A stretch of DNA of 64,000 nucleotides from the NCBI GenBank assembly GCA_950022295.1, contig OX465598.1, positions 97,254,001-97,318,000 on the forward strand, in the 5' to 3' direction. A model generated the notes under the pieces. It had not been told where the DNA came from, did no database searches, and saw nothing but the letters and a program-made list of their open reading frames with translations. Positions 21,784 to 32,700 of this stretch are shown here, one piece after another. The translations under genes were made by a program, and so were the position numbers. Within the stretch, counting starts at the first letter, position 1. The number at the start of each line of letters is the position of its first letter. Source of the DNA: Bromus sterilis. Its lineage: Eukaryota > Streptophyta > Magnoliopsida > Poales > Poaceae.

Positions 21784-22107
21784 GGGAACAACGTAAGGCT
21801 TCTTTTTTCTCCTTACCCCCTTCGTTCTGAGTTCTGAGTCACCCTCATCTAATTCTACGGGAAAATAGGACTAGGCTCTCCTCTGTCTGATTAGAACATC
21901 TTGTTGTTTGCTTCCTTGTAGCCGTAGGAAAGTTCTGATCGGTTTGTTAGAGTGGTTATGCTCCCTGTTTTATTACATCGTATGTAAGTGCTGTTTTTCA
22001 TGATTGGAAGAAATTGTCATTTCTTACAATTACAGCCGTTATGTTGTCCGAGTCATTCCAGGTTTATCCCATAATCTGATGCATTTGCAAACTCCTTTCT
22101 ATTTCAG

Positions 22108-22887
22108 ATGGCAGATCTTGCCCCTCGGCAGATTGTTCGTTTGACCAGGTGCCTCGGTATGCGTGGCCATCCCGCCACGTTGATCGAGATGATGTCCTAT
22201 GTGGGATATCGATGGTACCCTGAGTACACCGTCGAGCAGCAGTTTCACGACTTCAACCAGACGCAGTTCCACTGCATTGTCCGGATCTATCAGCACCACG
22301 TTGGAGTCGCTCAGCCTATCCACTTTGGACATGGCATTGGCATTACCGAGAACATGGCTGTGCAGGATGCTGCATACTCATGTATGACACTGCTAAGAGA
22401 GGAGCACACTTTGCTGAGAGAGACCTCTTTCCGCTATATCCCTGCTGCACTTCCAGGAGAAGAGGGATATTACACCGGACTCTACTCAGATCACTCTGCA
22501 GAAGATCCAGCACTTCAGATGACTGCTAGGTTTTCTAGTGACAGAGATCGTGATGCACGCGCTCTCCGTTTCGAGCTCCACGCCACCCGTGTTCGTCTGT
22601 ATCGAGCACTGACACTTTTGGCACCCTTTGTGAGCGTTGGATCAGTTGAGCATGACGCTATCTACCCAGTGAGGACTCAGATGCCTTCTCGAGTTGCTTG
22701 GCCCGAGATTGGAGGCATTTTTCCACCCCGTGGTCCTTTGCTTCCACCCTACGCTGGACCTAGGCCCCATCCTTGCCCAAATGGATATCAGGGTCCAAAA
22801 GCCTCCGTGTTTTCCGATGGTCACCTGCAGCTACCGGGATACACGGGTAACTTTTATGAGGACTACTATGGATATGGAGATGAGTGA
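22108..22887 (+). CDS. Extra ORF upstream of gag in element A
   Basis: 259 intact codons starting MADLAPRQIVRLTRC. I recognise no domain: no zinc knuckle, protease or polymerase motif, no signal peptide or membrane span. The first half is aromatic/His-rich (YVGYRWYPEYT, QFHDFNQTQFHC); the C-terminal ~60 residues are Pro/Gly/Tyr-rich (PPRGPLLPPYAGPRPHPC) and likely disordered. Element B has a same-length intact copy with about 11 substitutions by eye, although B's gag-pol is broken in several places. The ATG directly follows a polypyrimidine-AG sequence (CTATTTCAG), suggesting expression from a spliced transcript. It might be an accessory protein or a capsid-related factor; unknown. Confidence 0.75.
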   Translation: MADLAPRQIVRLTRCLGMRGHPATLIEMMSYVGYRWYPEYTVEQQFHDFNQTQFHCIVRIYQHHVGVAQPIHFGHGIGITENMAVQDAAYSCMTLLREEHTLLRETSFRYIPAALPGEEGYYTGLYSDHSAEDPALQMTARFSSDRDRDARALRFELHATRVRLYRALTLLAPFVSVGSVEHDAIYPVRTQMPSRVAWPEIGGIFPPRGPLLPPYAGPRPHPCPNGYQGPKASVFSDGHLQLPGYTGNFYEDYYGYGDE

Positions 22888-23218
22888 GACCGCCTGTGGT
22901 CTTACTTAGTGATGATGTAGTAGTATCTTAGTGTATTGTACGCAAGGTGTCTAAGTTCCAGAGGCTTAGATAAATAATGTATAGGAAGTCAGAGTGCCTC
23001 TGAAGGATGTATCATCTTCATCACGTTTGTATTAGCTTGGTGCTTGTACTAAAACGATGTATGGTTTGTATGACGGCTTGTGAATATATGGCTTGTATGC
23101 TTTATCACCATGTTGTCAAGATGATTACTTCCTTTTCTCTGTAATCATTCCAGTACTTCAATACCTTGATTAGACTCTTCAAATCAACTCTGTTTGACTT
23201 TGGTTTTTCACCTTCAGG

Positions 23219-26200
23219 ATGTCTCAAGGAACCCGTGGCCAGGTTGGTCGTAACCAAGGTCGTGGGAATGACCAGGAGGAAGGCAACCTTCCACCCCCAC
23301 CCACGATGGCTCAGGTTCTCATGGAGGTCGAGAGGAACCGCCGAGACTCTCACCATCTGTTGGAAGTCATTGCTCGCAACACCACTCAGCAGCGCAATGA
23401 GCTGGTGTCCCTGAATGACTTCATCCGGCTTCATCCCCCGGTTTTCAGTTACTCCACCGAGCCCCTTGACGCCGATGACTGGCTTCGTAGCATCGAAAGG
23501 AAGCTCCAAGCAGGCCGTGTTGCAAATGGTGACAAGGTCAGCTATGCCACCTATCACCTTGAAGGTGCAGCTAGCTCTTGGTGGGAGAACTTTCTGAATA
23601 TGCGTCCCGTTGGACCGCCTGCATCTTGGGAGGAATTCTGCACTTCTTTCCGCGAGCACCACATTCCCAAGGGTCTTATGGACCGCAAGCGTGAGGAGTT
23701 TTGCAACCTCACTCAAGGCAGAAGGACCGTTGACGAGTTTAGTCGTGAGTTCAACCGACTTGCTCGTTATGCTACCGAAGAAGTCTCCACCGACTCCAAG
23801 AAGCAAGAGAGGTTCCGTCGTGGCGTCAACACTGGACTCCGTCGTGAGCTCAACCTTCATGACTTTGCCACATTCCAGGTCCTTGTCAACAAGGCCATCA
23901 AGGCCGAGGATATGAACACCCCCAATGACTTTCACAAACACCCTAGAGATGACAGCTCATCCAGTTCTGGCTCCCAGAAGCGCAAGATCTGGATCCCAAA
24001 CAGTATGTTTCGCCAGAACAACCCACCGAGGCCATCCTATGTGGCGCCTCGTCCACCAACCCAGTTCCACCCAGCTCCACCAAACAACCCAGCTCCACGC
24101 ACTGTTTTCGGAGCCTGTTACAAGTGTGGTCAGGCAGGCCACTATTCTCGTGAGTGTCCCCAGAACCAGATCCAGCATCAGAATGCTCCACCCCGTGCCG
24201 GAGGCAACAACAACAATGGTCGTGGCAAGCCACCCCAGAAGGTCTACACCGCCAAACCCGCTCCTCCCGCCACTCGTGGACGTGTGAACCAGATCGCCGC
24301 CGAAGAGACTGACGACACCACTGACGTCATTCTTGGTACGCTCCCGGTCAATTATGTTCCTACTTCCGTTCTTTTCGACCCAGGAGCATCTCATTCATTC
24401 ATATCGGAAAGTTATGCACTTCGTCATGAGTTATCTTTTGTTGAATTGTCCACCCCGATTAGTATTCAAACTCCAAGGTCAAGATGGCAAACTAATAGAG
24501 TAAGCCATGGTAATCAGATTGCAATTGAGGGTTTAGTATTCCTTGCTTCACTCATAACCCTCAAGTCTTCAGATATTGATGTCATCCTTGGCATGGATTG
24601 GCTATCAAGACAGAATGCCTACCTGGATTGCAAAGGCAAATCCGTGAAACTCACCCACCCTTCAGGCAAAACAGTCAACTATACCTCACCCAGAACAAGA
24701 ACCCAAGTGCATTCTTTGAATGTACTTCACCTTCCCGAACTTGAAGATATTCCGGTGGTTCGTGACTTCCCGGATGTCTTTCCTGAAGAGCTGCCGGGCA
24801 TGCCACCCGACAGATGTGTAGAGTTTATAGTGGATCTTGCCCCAGGAACCGCACCAATTTCTAGACGCCCATACAAAAGGGCCCCACGTGAGTTAGCTGA
24901 GCTTAAAACCCAACTGGAAGCTTTGTTGGAAAAAGGCTACATCCGCCCTAGCTCATCGCCATGGGGTTGCCCCGTTCTGTTCGTAACGAAGAAAGATGGA
25001 ACAGAAAGGATGTGCGTAGACTATCGCCCGCTAAATTTAGCGACGATAAAGAACAAGTACCCATTGCCCAGGATCAATGATCTTTATGATCAACTTGCAG
25101 GATCCTCTGTCTTCTCCAAGATGGATTTGAGATTAGGTTATCATCAAATCAAGATCCGAAACAAGGACATTCCCAAAACGGCTTTTACTACTCGTTATGA
25201 TCTTTACGAGTACACCGTCATGTCCTTTGGTTTAACCAATGCCCCCGCCACTTTCTCACGCATGATGAATTCGATCTTCATGGAGTATTTGGACCAGTTC
25301 GTCGTGGTTTACCTCGATGACATCCTTATATACTCGAAGAACGAAGAAGAACATGCCGAACACCTAAGGCTGGTATTGATGAAACTTAGAGAGCATCGCC
25401 TGTATGCTAAATTCGCCAAGTGTGAATTCTGGCTACCAGAAGTGACCTACTTAGGCCACGTGATTTCTGCAAAAGGCATTGCTGTGAATCCCGAGAGAGT
25501 TCAGGCCGTCCTTGACTGGACTCCACCTGAATCGGTTAAGCAAGTTAGGAGTTTTCTTGGCCTAGCCAGCTACTGCCGTCGCTTCGTCGAGAACTTTTCT
25601 AAAGTTGCAAAGCCTCTAACTGAACTCCTCAAGAAAGATAAGAAATTCCTATGGACTCCCAAGTGCGAGGAAAGCTTTCAAGAGCTAAAAAGAAGATTGA
25701 CTTCTGCACCCGTACTTGCACCTCCAGACACCAAAAAGGATTTCGAGATCTATTGTGACGCATCACGGCAAGGGTTAGGATGCATACTTCTGCAAGATCG
25801 ACATATGGTAGCTTATGCTTCACGCCAGTTGCGGCCACATGAAGAGAACTATCCTACCCATGACCTTGAACTCGCTGCCGTAGTTCATGCCCTAACAACT
25901 TGGCGACATGCCCTCAAATATATTTTCACCCAGCCAGATCTTAATCTCAGGCAAAGACGCTGGATTGAGTTGATAAAAGATTACGACGTAGGAATTTCTT
26001 ACACCCCAGGCAAAGCCAATGTCATGGCTGATGCACTAAGTCGTAAGTCGTATTGTAACAACCTCATGTTACAACAGTATCAACCACTTCTTCATGAGGA
26101 CTTTCGCAAGCTCAATCTTGAGATTGTTCCTCATGGCTATCTTTCTACCTTGGTGGCGAAACCAACTCTTGAGGATCAAATCATAGTTGCCCAAAGGCGT

Positions 26201-26677
26201 GCACGAGGTGTTCGCCGGATCAAGGAGAACATTGCTAGCGGAGTTGCTAAATGTTTCTCCACAGATAGCAAAGGAACGGTATTCTTTGGAAATCGTTTGG
26301 TAGTACCTAAGAATAGGGAATTAAGGCAACTCATCCTCAAGGAAGCCCATGACACACCCCTCTCGATTCATCCCGATAGCACAAAAATGTACCGAGATCT
26401 ACGCCAGAGATTTTGGTGGACTAGGATGAAGAGAGACATTGCTCAATTTGTTGCCGAATGTGATGTTTGTCGTCGCATTAAGGCAGAACATCAAAGACCT
26501 GTTGGTACACTGCAACCTTTGTCTGTTCCCGAGTGGAAATGGGACAAAGTCGGTATGGACTTCATCACCGGCTTTCCAAAAACCCAGAAAGGAAACAATG
26601 CCATCTTCGTTGTCATAGATAGGCTTTCCAAAGTTGCTCACTTCCTTCCGGTTCGCGAGTCTATAACTGCTAGCTAG
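23219..26677 (+). pseudogene. gag-pol of element A, N-terminal 1,152 codons
   Basis: One open frame from MSQGTRGQ. Residues ~60-240 are a Retrotrans_gag domain (DADDWLRSIERKL, WWENFLNMRPVG); a CCHC knuckle CYKCGQAGHYSREC follows (from 24116); protease FDPGASHSFIS; RT with MCVDYRPLN, MDLRLGYHQI and YLDD at 25310-25321; RNase H; integrase HHCC and the first catalytic Asp (KVGMDFITGFP). Compared with B, net 14 codons are missing in RNase H near 25910, removing the stretch that holds a catalytic Asp (YSDHQS in B), yet the frame stays open. TAG at 26675-26677 replaces a Gln codon (CAG in B) and cuts the integrase. The start codon follows CACCTTCAG, a splice-acceptor-like sequence. Confidence 0.9.
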
Positions 26678-27638
26678 TTAGCGGACTTGTACATCTCTAG
26701 GATTGTGTCCCTTCACGGTGTTCCTTTGGAAATCAATTCTGATCGCGGTAGCCTTTTCACCTCTAGATTTTGGGGAAGCTTTCAGAATGCTATGGGAACT
26801 CATCTCTCCTTTAGTACAGCTTTCCATCCTCAGTCTAGCGGTCAAGTCGAAAGGGTTAACCAAATTCTTGAAGACATGCTCAGAGCTTGTGTTATCTCAT
26901 TCGGAAAGAATTGGGAGAAGTCTCTGCCATTCGCCGAATTTGCTTATAACAATAGTTTTCAATCTAGTCTGAACATGGCTCCTTTTGAACTCCTTTATGG
27001 ACGACGATGTCGAACACCACTAAACTGGTCAGAAACCGGTGAAAGACAATTCTTTGGACCGGATATGATCAAGGAAGCAGAAGAGCAAATTCGCATTGTT
27101 CGTGATCAATTGAAAGCAGCCCAGTCTCGTCAGAAAAGCTACTATGATCGTCATCATAGGAAAGAGAGCTACAATCTGGATGAGAAGGCTTACCTTCGGG
27201 TTACTCCTCTGAAGGGAACCCAACGTTTCGGTATCAAAGGCAAGTTGGCCCCACGTTACATCGGACCTTTCCGCATTCTTGCCAAACGTGGAGAAGTTGC
27301 CTACCAACTTGAACTACCCCCGCACCTTTCCCGAGTACATGATGTATTCCATGTGTCCCAACTCAGGCGTTGCTTCAAGGACCCCATCCGCGAAGTCGAC
27401 CATGAAACGCTTGATCTCCAAGATGACCTTTCTTATCGAGAATACCCCGTTTGTATTCTTGATTCCGCAGAGCGTGTCACTCGTCGTCAGAAGATTAGGT
27501 TTCTGAAAGTGCAATAGTCACACCACTCTGAAAGAGAAGCTACGTGGGAAAGAGAAGACCGTCTCACTGCCGAGTACCCCACCTTCCTCCCGCAGACTTC
27601 AGAATCTCGGGACGAGATTCTGTTGAGTGGGGGCGAGT
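26678..27638 (+). pseudogene. Integrase C-terminal half and chromodomain of element A
   Basis: Same phase as the preceding frame after the TAG. Contains the second Asp (INSDRGSLFTS), the Glu (SSGQVERVNQIL), the GPF-type C-terminal domain (APRYIGPFRIL) and a chromodomain (EYPVCILDSAERVTRR ... SHHSEREATWERED). A second stop, TAG near 27515-27517, replaces a Trp codon (TGG in B) within the chromodomain. The coding sequence continues in phase through the polypurine tract (LLSGGE) into the first bases of the 3' LTR. Confidence 0.85.
27625..27638 (+). promoter_or_regulatory. Polypurine tract of element A
   Basis: GAGTGGGGGCGAGT immediately before the 3' LTR; it is also the in-frame end of pol. The minus-strand equivalent in B starts at 53110. 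Confidence 0.8.
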
Positions 27639-30600
27639 TCTCAGAACCCTCTGTTAGGTAATGTGCTAGGGTTAGCCAGTACTCTTGCATCATGTCAAAA
27701 TTTCAAAAGAAACCTTTGAAATCAATTTCAAAAGCAAAATGGGAGAAGGAACCCCCCCCCCCCCGCAGATGAATTAATTCAAAAGGCCAGATAAAAATCT
27801 TCTCCAAAAATTCATGTTAGATTTTTGAAAAGTCTAATAAATGAGTGTGATCACATATCAAGTGATGTGGGACCCACCCCATGCTCATAGATTTTTCAAA
27901 AATTCAAACAGTGCCTTGGAATTAATCAAATAACCCTATTTGAGTTAAGATTCAAATCATTTGAATTTTAAAAATGTTGAAACTTTATAAGTGGCTAGTC
28001 TATATTATTATGAAGCCATATAAAAAATTTCAGCATTTAATAAAATGTTTAGCTAATTATTTAGCTAAACAGAACAAATGGCAGAAAGAAAAATAGAAAG
28101 AAAAGGAAAAGGGACTTACCTGCAAAGAAGCCCAACTCATCCCCCAGCCGGCCCAGCCCAGTCTCTCCGCTTGTCGTCTTCCCCGGCCAGCACGCAGGGA
28201 GTTGCGTGGCGACCATGCCGTGGCCTCCGGCGAGCCCCTGGCCACCTCCTACTTCCTCCCTTCCACGTAATCGCGCCTGGAGCGCCCAGAGCCTTCCCCG
28301 CTCCATTCCCCCTCTCCACGAACTCCCTCCCCGTCTCCCTCGCCCGATTTCGTCGTCGTCCGAGGACTCGCCGGAACTCGCCACCGTGGAAGACGCGGCC
28401 AACGTGTGCTAGGGACCAGAAGAGCTTGTCCATCAGCTTCGCCACCGTCGACTACGTCTCCCTGCAAGGAATCAAGATCCCGGGGCCCTTCTAGTCGTCG
28501 GAATCGTCACCGAGAGCTCGCCGGATCCGCTGCTCATCGCAGTTCAATACTCCGTCCACGTTCCCTCACCGGCTCCGTCGACTACTTCATCGAGTTCCCT
28601 GTAGCCTGGTGAGCGTTTCCCCTCAAGCCACGGTTTCCTTCTCCTCCTCTAGCTCGAGCTGCCATGGACGCCGGAGTACCGAGCCGCCGTGCTTGTCGTC
28701 GACGAGGCTACGCTAAGCAATCAACCCCGTCACCTTGTCCATCGCATTCCCCGTGCTCCACTGCTCCGAACACACCCATCCCCTCCCCAAATGGTGCTCC
28801 GTAGCGAGTTCGGCCTCCAGCCAGTAGCACCGCCGCCGCAAAGCTCGACGCCAGCATGCGTACAGAGCCTCCCAGGCTTCCCTTTCGGTCTCCATCGTCG
28901 CGCGACACCGAGAGCTTCGTCTCAGTGGTCGAAGCGCGCGATTTGGACCACGGGAGCGCCCTCCCCGTGCAGCGCCGCCGTGCTGGAAGGTCGCCGGCGT
29001 TTAGCCGCCGGCCTGTCAGGCTGAGCTCTGGGTTTAATCACCCACTAATGACCCCCCTAGGTCACTGACCAGTGGGCCCAGTGGCTTAATTAAGCCACTG
29101 GATTAAATTAACCAGCCGGCTTAATTAACCAGTGACACTGACACCCCTGGCCCACCTGTCAGCCCCCCTGGTGACGCCAGCAGTGCATCATGCTGATGCA
29201 ATAAAAGGATTAAAGGAATTTCCAAATAGAAAAGATATTAAAGAAATTCCAGAAATTCCAGAAAATACCCCAAACTTTGGACATTCATAGAAAATTCATA
29301 TTAACTCCAAATTGGACAAATAATATATGAAAAATGATCAGGAGAAAATTATCTTTCCAAATATGAAACTTTCAACCATGTTTGAGTTGATTTTAAAATG
29401 GGAACAGTAGCATATGTCATTTGGTTTATTTGAAATTAATTCAAATTCAAATCAAATGCTTTTGCAACTTGGACCATGGAATTATGCTACATTTCAACCA
29501 CACATCAGAGGCATATCATACACATTTGAAGAAGGTTCAAAATGGTCAAACAATGTCACATATAACTTGACTAAGTTTGAATTCAAATTGGAGTTTGAAT
29601 TTGCAATTCAATTTGCAATATACTCCATTTAAATGTAATTGCTTCACACATCAAAGCATATACATCAAGTTCCAAACTTTCATCATGTGATTGTGCATTG
29701 TATTTACTTTGCTACTTTGCTTGTTGTTTGTCGAGTAGAGGTGGAACCGGAGCCGGAGGCTGCCCCCTTCGTTGAAGACCTCGAACCCGACCCTCGTCAG
29801 CAAGGCAAGCAAACCCCCATTGATCATGTCGATAAAATACCACTTCCCTCTCATGTCTCGCTTATGCATTGTTTAGGATGATCACCATGATTCGTTTCTA
29901 CCGCATAGATGAACCCATTCCTTTGCATGACCTATCATTTTGTCACAGTAGTAAGCAAACCACAATCCTGGCAAATGTAGGAGTTGATTGATATCATGTG
30001 GCCCCTGCAAATGTTATCGCTTATTGCATGCTTAGTATGATACCATGTTGTTACTGTGATGTGAGTCGGGATGGTAGTGATCATGTTGATGTTGGTAGAA
30101 AAGTGTTGGTGAATCGACCCTAATACAAGGTGAACGATGAGAGGCTGTGTAGGAGTACACGGTGGGTTGTCTCGTTGAACACCGCCCTAAGTCCGAGTTC
30201 TTGTGTGGTGATCCAAGATGAAGAGTACAACCACACATTGGGCTCACTGACCCCTCTCAACCTATTAACTCATCCCTTTCGATGTCCAGATGTCGCAATA
30301 GTTTGGAGTTCTGGTAGGCTTGTGGCCTGGATGCTAAGTGAGAGAACGGCTCATCCGAGACCGGCTTATGCACCACGCACACATCACTTGGGTCCACTTC
30401 GGTAAACCGGCCGGGTTCACGATAGTGGTAACCAACCCAAGTAGGCGGCTTTCTCGGACTAGATCGGCTATGAGGTAACAGTTGTGGTGAGCATCCTCAC
30501 CGACACTTCTTGAACGGTGTCGAGTACAAAGGCGGTAAATGATGATCATGTGTGTGTAGAGGTACACCCCTGCAGGGTTAACAAAACTATTCGAATAGCC

Positions 30601-31730
30601 GCGTCCGCGGTTATGGACTGCTTGGAAAGCTTAGCTTGATTATTAGACAACTTGAACTGGATACTTCTAAAACACACCAAGATAAGTGTGAGTGCTATGG
30701 CGTGCTTTCTCGTGGGGAAGTCGAGGAAGGCACCATAGTGGTGTAATTGGTTGGAGAAAGTAGTGGACTCGTGTACGTTTCTTACCTCAAAGTCTGGTAC
30801 TCGTAGTTCAGGATTAGCCAAGTCAAAGCTGGCACTTCTGCAAGTGAACCCCACCTCCCTTTTACCTTGATACATGTGCATGAGTAGTATAGCTCCTATG
30901 TAAGTCTTGCTGAGTACGACTTTGTACTCACGTTTGCTTAATCTATGTTTTAGATGATGCCACTGACCCCGAAGGTGGCTTCTTCATCGAGCTGGACGAC
31001 TGAAGACCAACTAGTCTAGTCCCAGTCAGACGACTGGTTCCCTCGTGGAGGGCTTGTGTTTAAATAAGGCTTCTTAAGCCATTTGTTAAACTTGTCTGTA
31101 CTCAGACATAATTTGCTTCCGCTTGTGTTGTAATGTTGGATCACATGTTTGTGATCTCTGTGTGCACTCTATAAGAGTTATCAATAAAATTGTACACTTT
31201 GTAGAGAATTGCAATGGTACCTACTGTTCATACAAGGCATGTGTGCTGCGTGTATGTTTATAACATGCATGTCTTTGTATGGGTTTTCGAGACCTTTGTT
31301 GTGATCTAGCTGGCGGTCTTTCATATACCAAGTGGCCCTTAGATGTGCGCAGCTTGGGGCATCGCGATGCGATTGTTCGAGACTCTGTCTCGTGCACACT
31401 TTGTGGTATGATCGAGCCCGCCCTAGACCCCGACTAAGTGATCGGGCTGGAGTAAGTCTATGTAAGAGTTATGAGATAGTCGATAGTATGGTTGAGGCGA
31501 CTTGTCTTTGAATATGGGAGTTCACCACCCATATCATTAGACTTGTGTGCGGACGATGAGGACCCATCTCAGTTGATCATCCGGCCTGGATGGGATGCCC
31601 CTCACGTACGATGCTTTCCGAGAACGTTCTGTGCTTGGCCTTGTCTGCTTAGACAAGTGGGTACGGTTCTCGGCTCTCCATATGATTATGTCTTAGCTGG
31701 ACTTGCATACGCTAACCCCGGGTCCCGACA
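27639..31730 (+). repeat. 3' LTR of element A
   Basis: 4,092 bp, pairing base for base with 17599-21687. The first dinucleotide is TC instead of TG, a point change. A longer run of C near 27752 accounts for part of the small length difference. Ends GGGTCCCGACA followed by the AGAGA duplication. Confidence 0.93.
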
Positions 31731-31795
31731 AGAGAGGCAATACACAAAGCATAGTTCAGATGCATGAGAGAGGGGGAGAAAAAGAGAGAATTCAC

Positions 31796-31857
31796 CTTGG
31801 TATTCTACACCAAAGTTTTCCTCAAGATTCTTCCTCTTCTCATCTTCTTCTTTGAAT
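31796..31857 (-). pseudogene. Candidate short exon, charged/coiled-coil-like
   Basis: 62 nt on the minus strand between acceptor TTATGTGCAG and donor GTGAATTC, encoding FKEEDEKRKNLEENFGVEYQ. It follows the intron-like segment at 31889-32050. Too short to assign to a family. Confidence 0.35.
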
Positions 31858-31888
31858 CTGCACATAACTGGGAAAAACATAAACAAAT

Positions 31889-32050
31889 AAATCAAAATCA
31901 GATCATTAAAGAAAGGGGCAGATGTACTGTAAAAATAGAGAAATGAGATCTTCCAGCCAGCCTTAATTCATCTTAGTAAACAATAAAGTTATCATAGGAA
32001 TCTAGGCTAAAGAAATAACAAAAATAAATAATTAACACAACTAACAATCT
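31889..32050 (-). repeat. Diverged duplicate of an intron-like segment (copy 2)
   Basis: Partner of 17310-17428, with ~40 extra bases near 31910-31955. Lies between the filament-like fragment and the short exon on the minus strand. Confidence 0.6.
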
Positions 32051-32210
32051 AGAGCTCGGACTCCAATTCCATGAACTTATTAGCAACTGCATCACGAATT
32101 TTCTCCTCTTGTTCTTCTCGTGTCTGGCGAAGCGTTCTGACACATTCCTTGAGGGCACCATCCAAGTGGCTGACTTGATCCTCCAAAGAGGCATTCTTTA
32201 GAGATGAAGC
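32051..32210 (-). pseudogene. Fragment resembling filament-like plant protein (FPP) coiled coil
   Basis: Minus-strand codons read SLKNASLEDQVSHLDGALKE, then CVRTLRQTREEQEEKI and DAVANKFMELESEL. The pattern SHLDGALKECVRQLR is the signature I know from plant FPP/DUF869 long coiled-coil proteins (cytoskeleton-like, usually >800 residues); only ~55 residues are here. It ends at TAG followed by intron-like sequence and is preceded by unrelated sequence, so it looks like a captured exon piece rather than a gene. Identification is from memory of the family. Confidence 0.55.
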
Positions 32211-32302
32211 ATCAAGTAGCCGCTTCTGGAACCCCCTCGGTGTGGTGTCATTGGGGGGGGCACAAGTTGCTAGTCGTGGTGCTGCTGGAAGTAGGCGGTC
32301 CA

Positions 32303-32575
32303 CTACGCGTGGTTGTCTGCCACGTAGCGCGCTTCATCGCGTGCATACGCCGGCATGTTGCCGGGGATGTCTTCAATCTCGGCGGCGCATTCGTCTCCGG
32401 TGGGCGGCAGAGGGACGGGGACGCCGCCGGCGCTCAACCTCCATGAGCCCGGGATGCGCATGTCCGGCAGCATGGGGTAGTTGGCCTCCTGCAGGAGGCG
32501 CGCCTCCCACTCGTGCAGCCAGCGGCGGCCGAAGCAGTTGGTCGTCGCCCCGTCGCCGGGAAAACGTCCCCCCAT
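32303..32575 (-). CDS. 90-codon hypothetical ORF with its own TATA box
   Basis: Starts MGGRFPGDGATTNCF; middle part RRWLHEWEARLLQEANYPML, then PGSWRLSAGGVPVPLPP, acidic C-terminus. I recall similar wording in many uncharacterised Triticeae predictions but no named family. A TATA-like box lies 118-125 bp upstream and the next segment downstream on this strand is the FPP-like fragment, so it may be the first exon of a chimeric transcript. G+C-rich, unlike its flanks. Confidence 0.45.
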   Translation of the reverse strand: MGGRFPGDGATTNCFGRRWLHEWEARLLQEANYPMLPDMRIPGSWRLSAGGVPVPLPPTGDECAAEIEDIPGNMPAYARDEARYVADNHA

Positions 32576-32692
32576 GTGCTCGAGAGAGGAAGGCGAGAGA
32601 GGAGATGGAGGCGAGAAGAGCGCGCGGCGAGAAAGCAGATGGAGACGAGAAGGCGAGAGAAGAGTGTGCGGTGAGCGGCGGCGAGTGATGGC

Positions 32693-32700
32693 TTTATAGC
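32693..32700 (-). promoter_or_regulatory. TATA-like box of the chimeric minus-strand gene
   Basis: Minus-strand CTATAAAG within GCCGCTATAAAGCC. Expected start site about 32665, giving a ~90-nt leader to the ATG at 32575. Confidence 0.45.

Larger units (their letters stand above)
17599..31730 (+). mobile_element. Complete Tekay-like Ty3/Gypsy retrotransposon A
   Basis: 14,132 bp bounded by the perfect 5-bp duplication AGAGA (17594-17598 and 31731-31735). LTRs of 4,089 and 4,092 bp are almost identical, so the insertion is young compared with its neighbours. Internal order: iMet primer site, an extra 259-codon ORF, gag with CCHC knuckle, protease, RT, RNase H, integrase, C-terminal chromodomain, polypurine tract. 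The chromodomain and long LTRs fit the Tekay/Del lineage (BAGY-like in barley; the exact family was not determined). Element B is a second copy in the opposite orientation. Confidence 0.93.
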
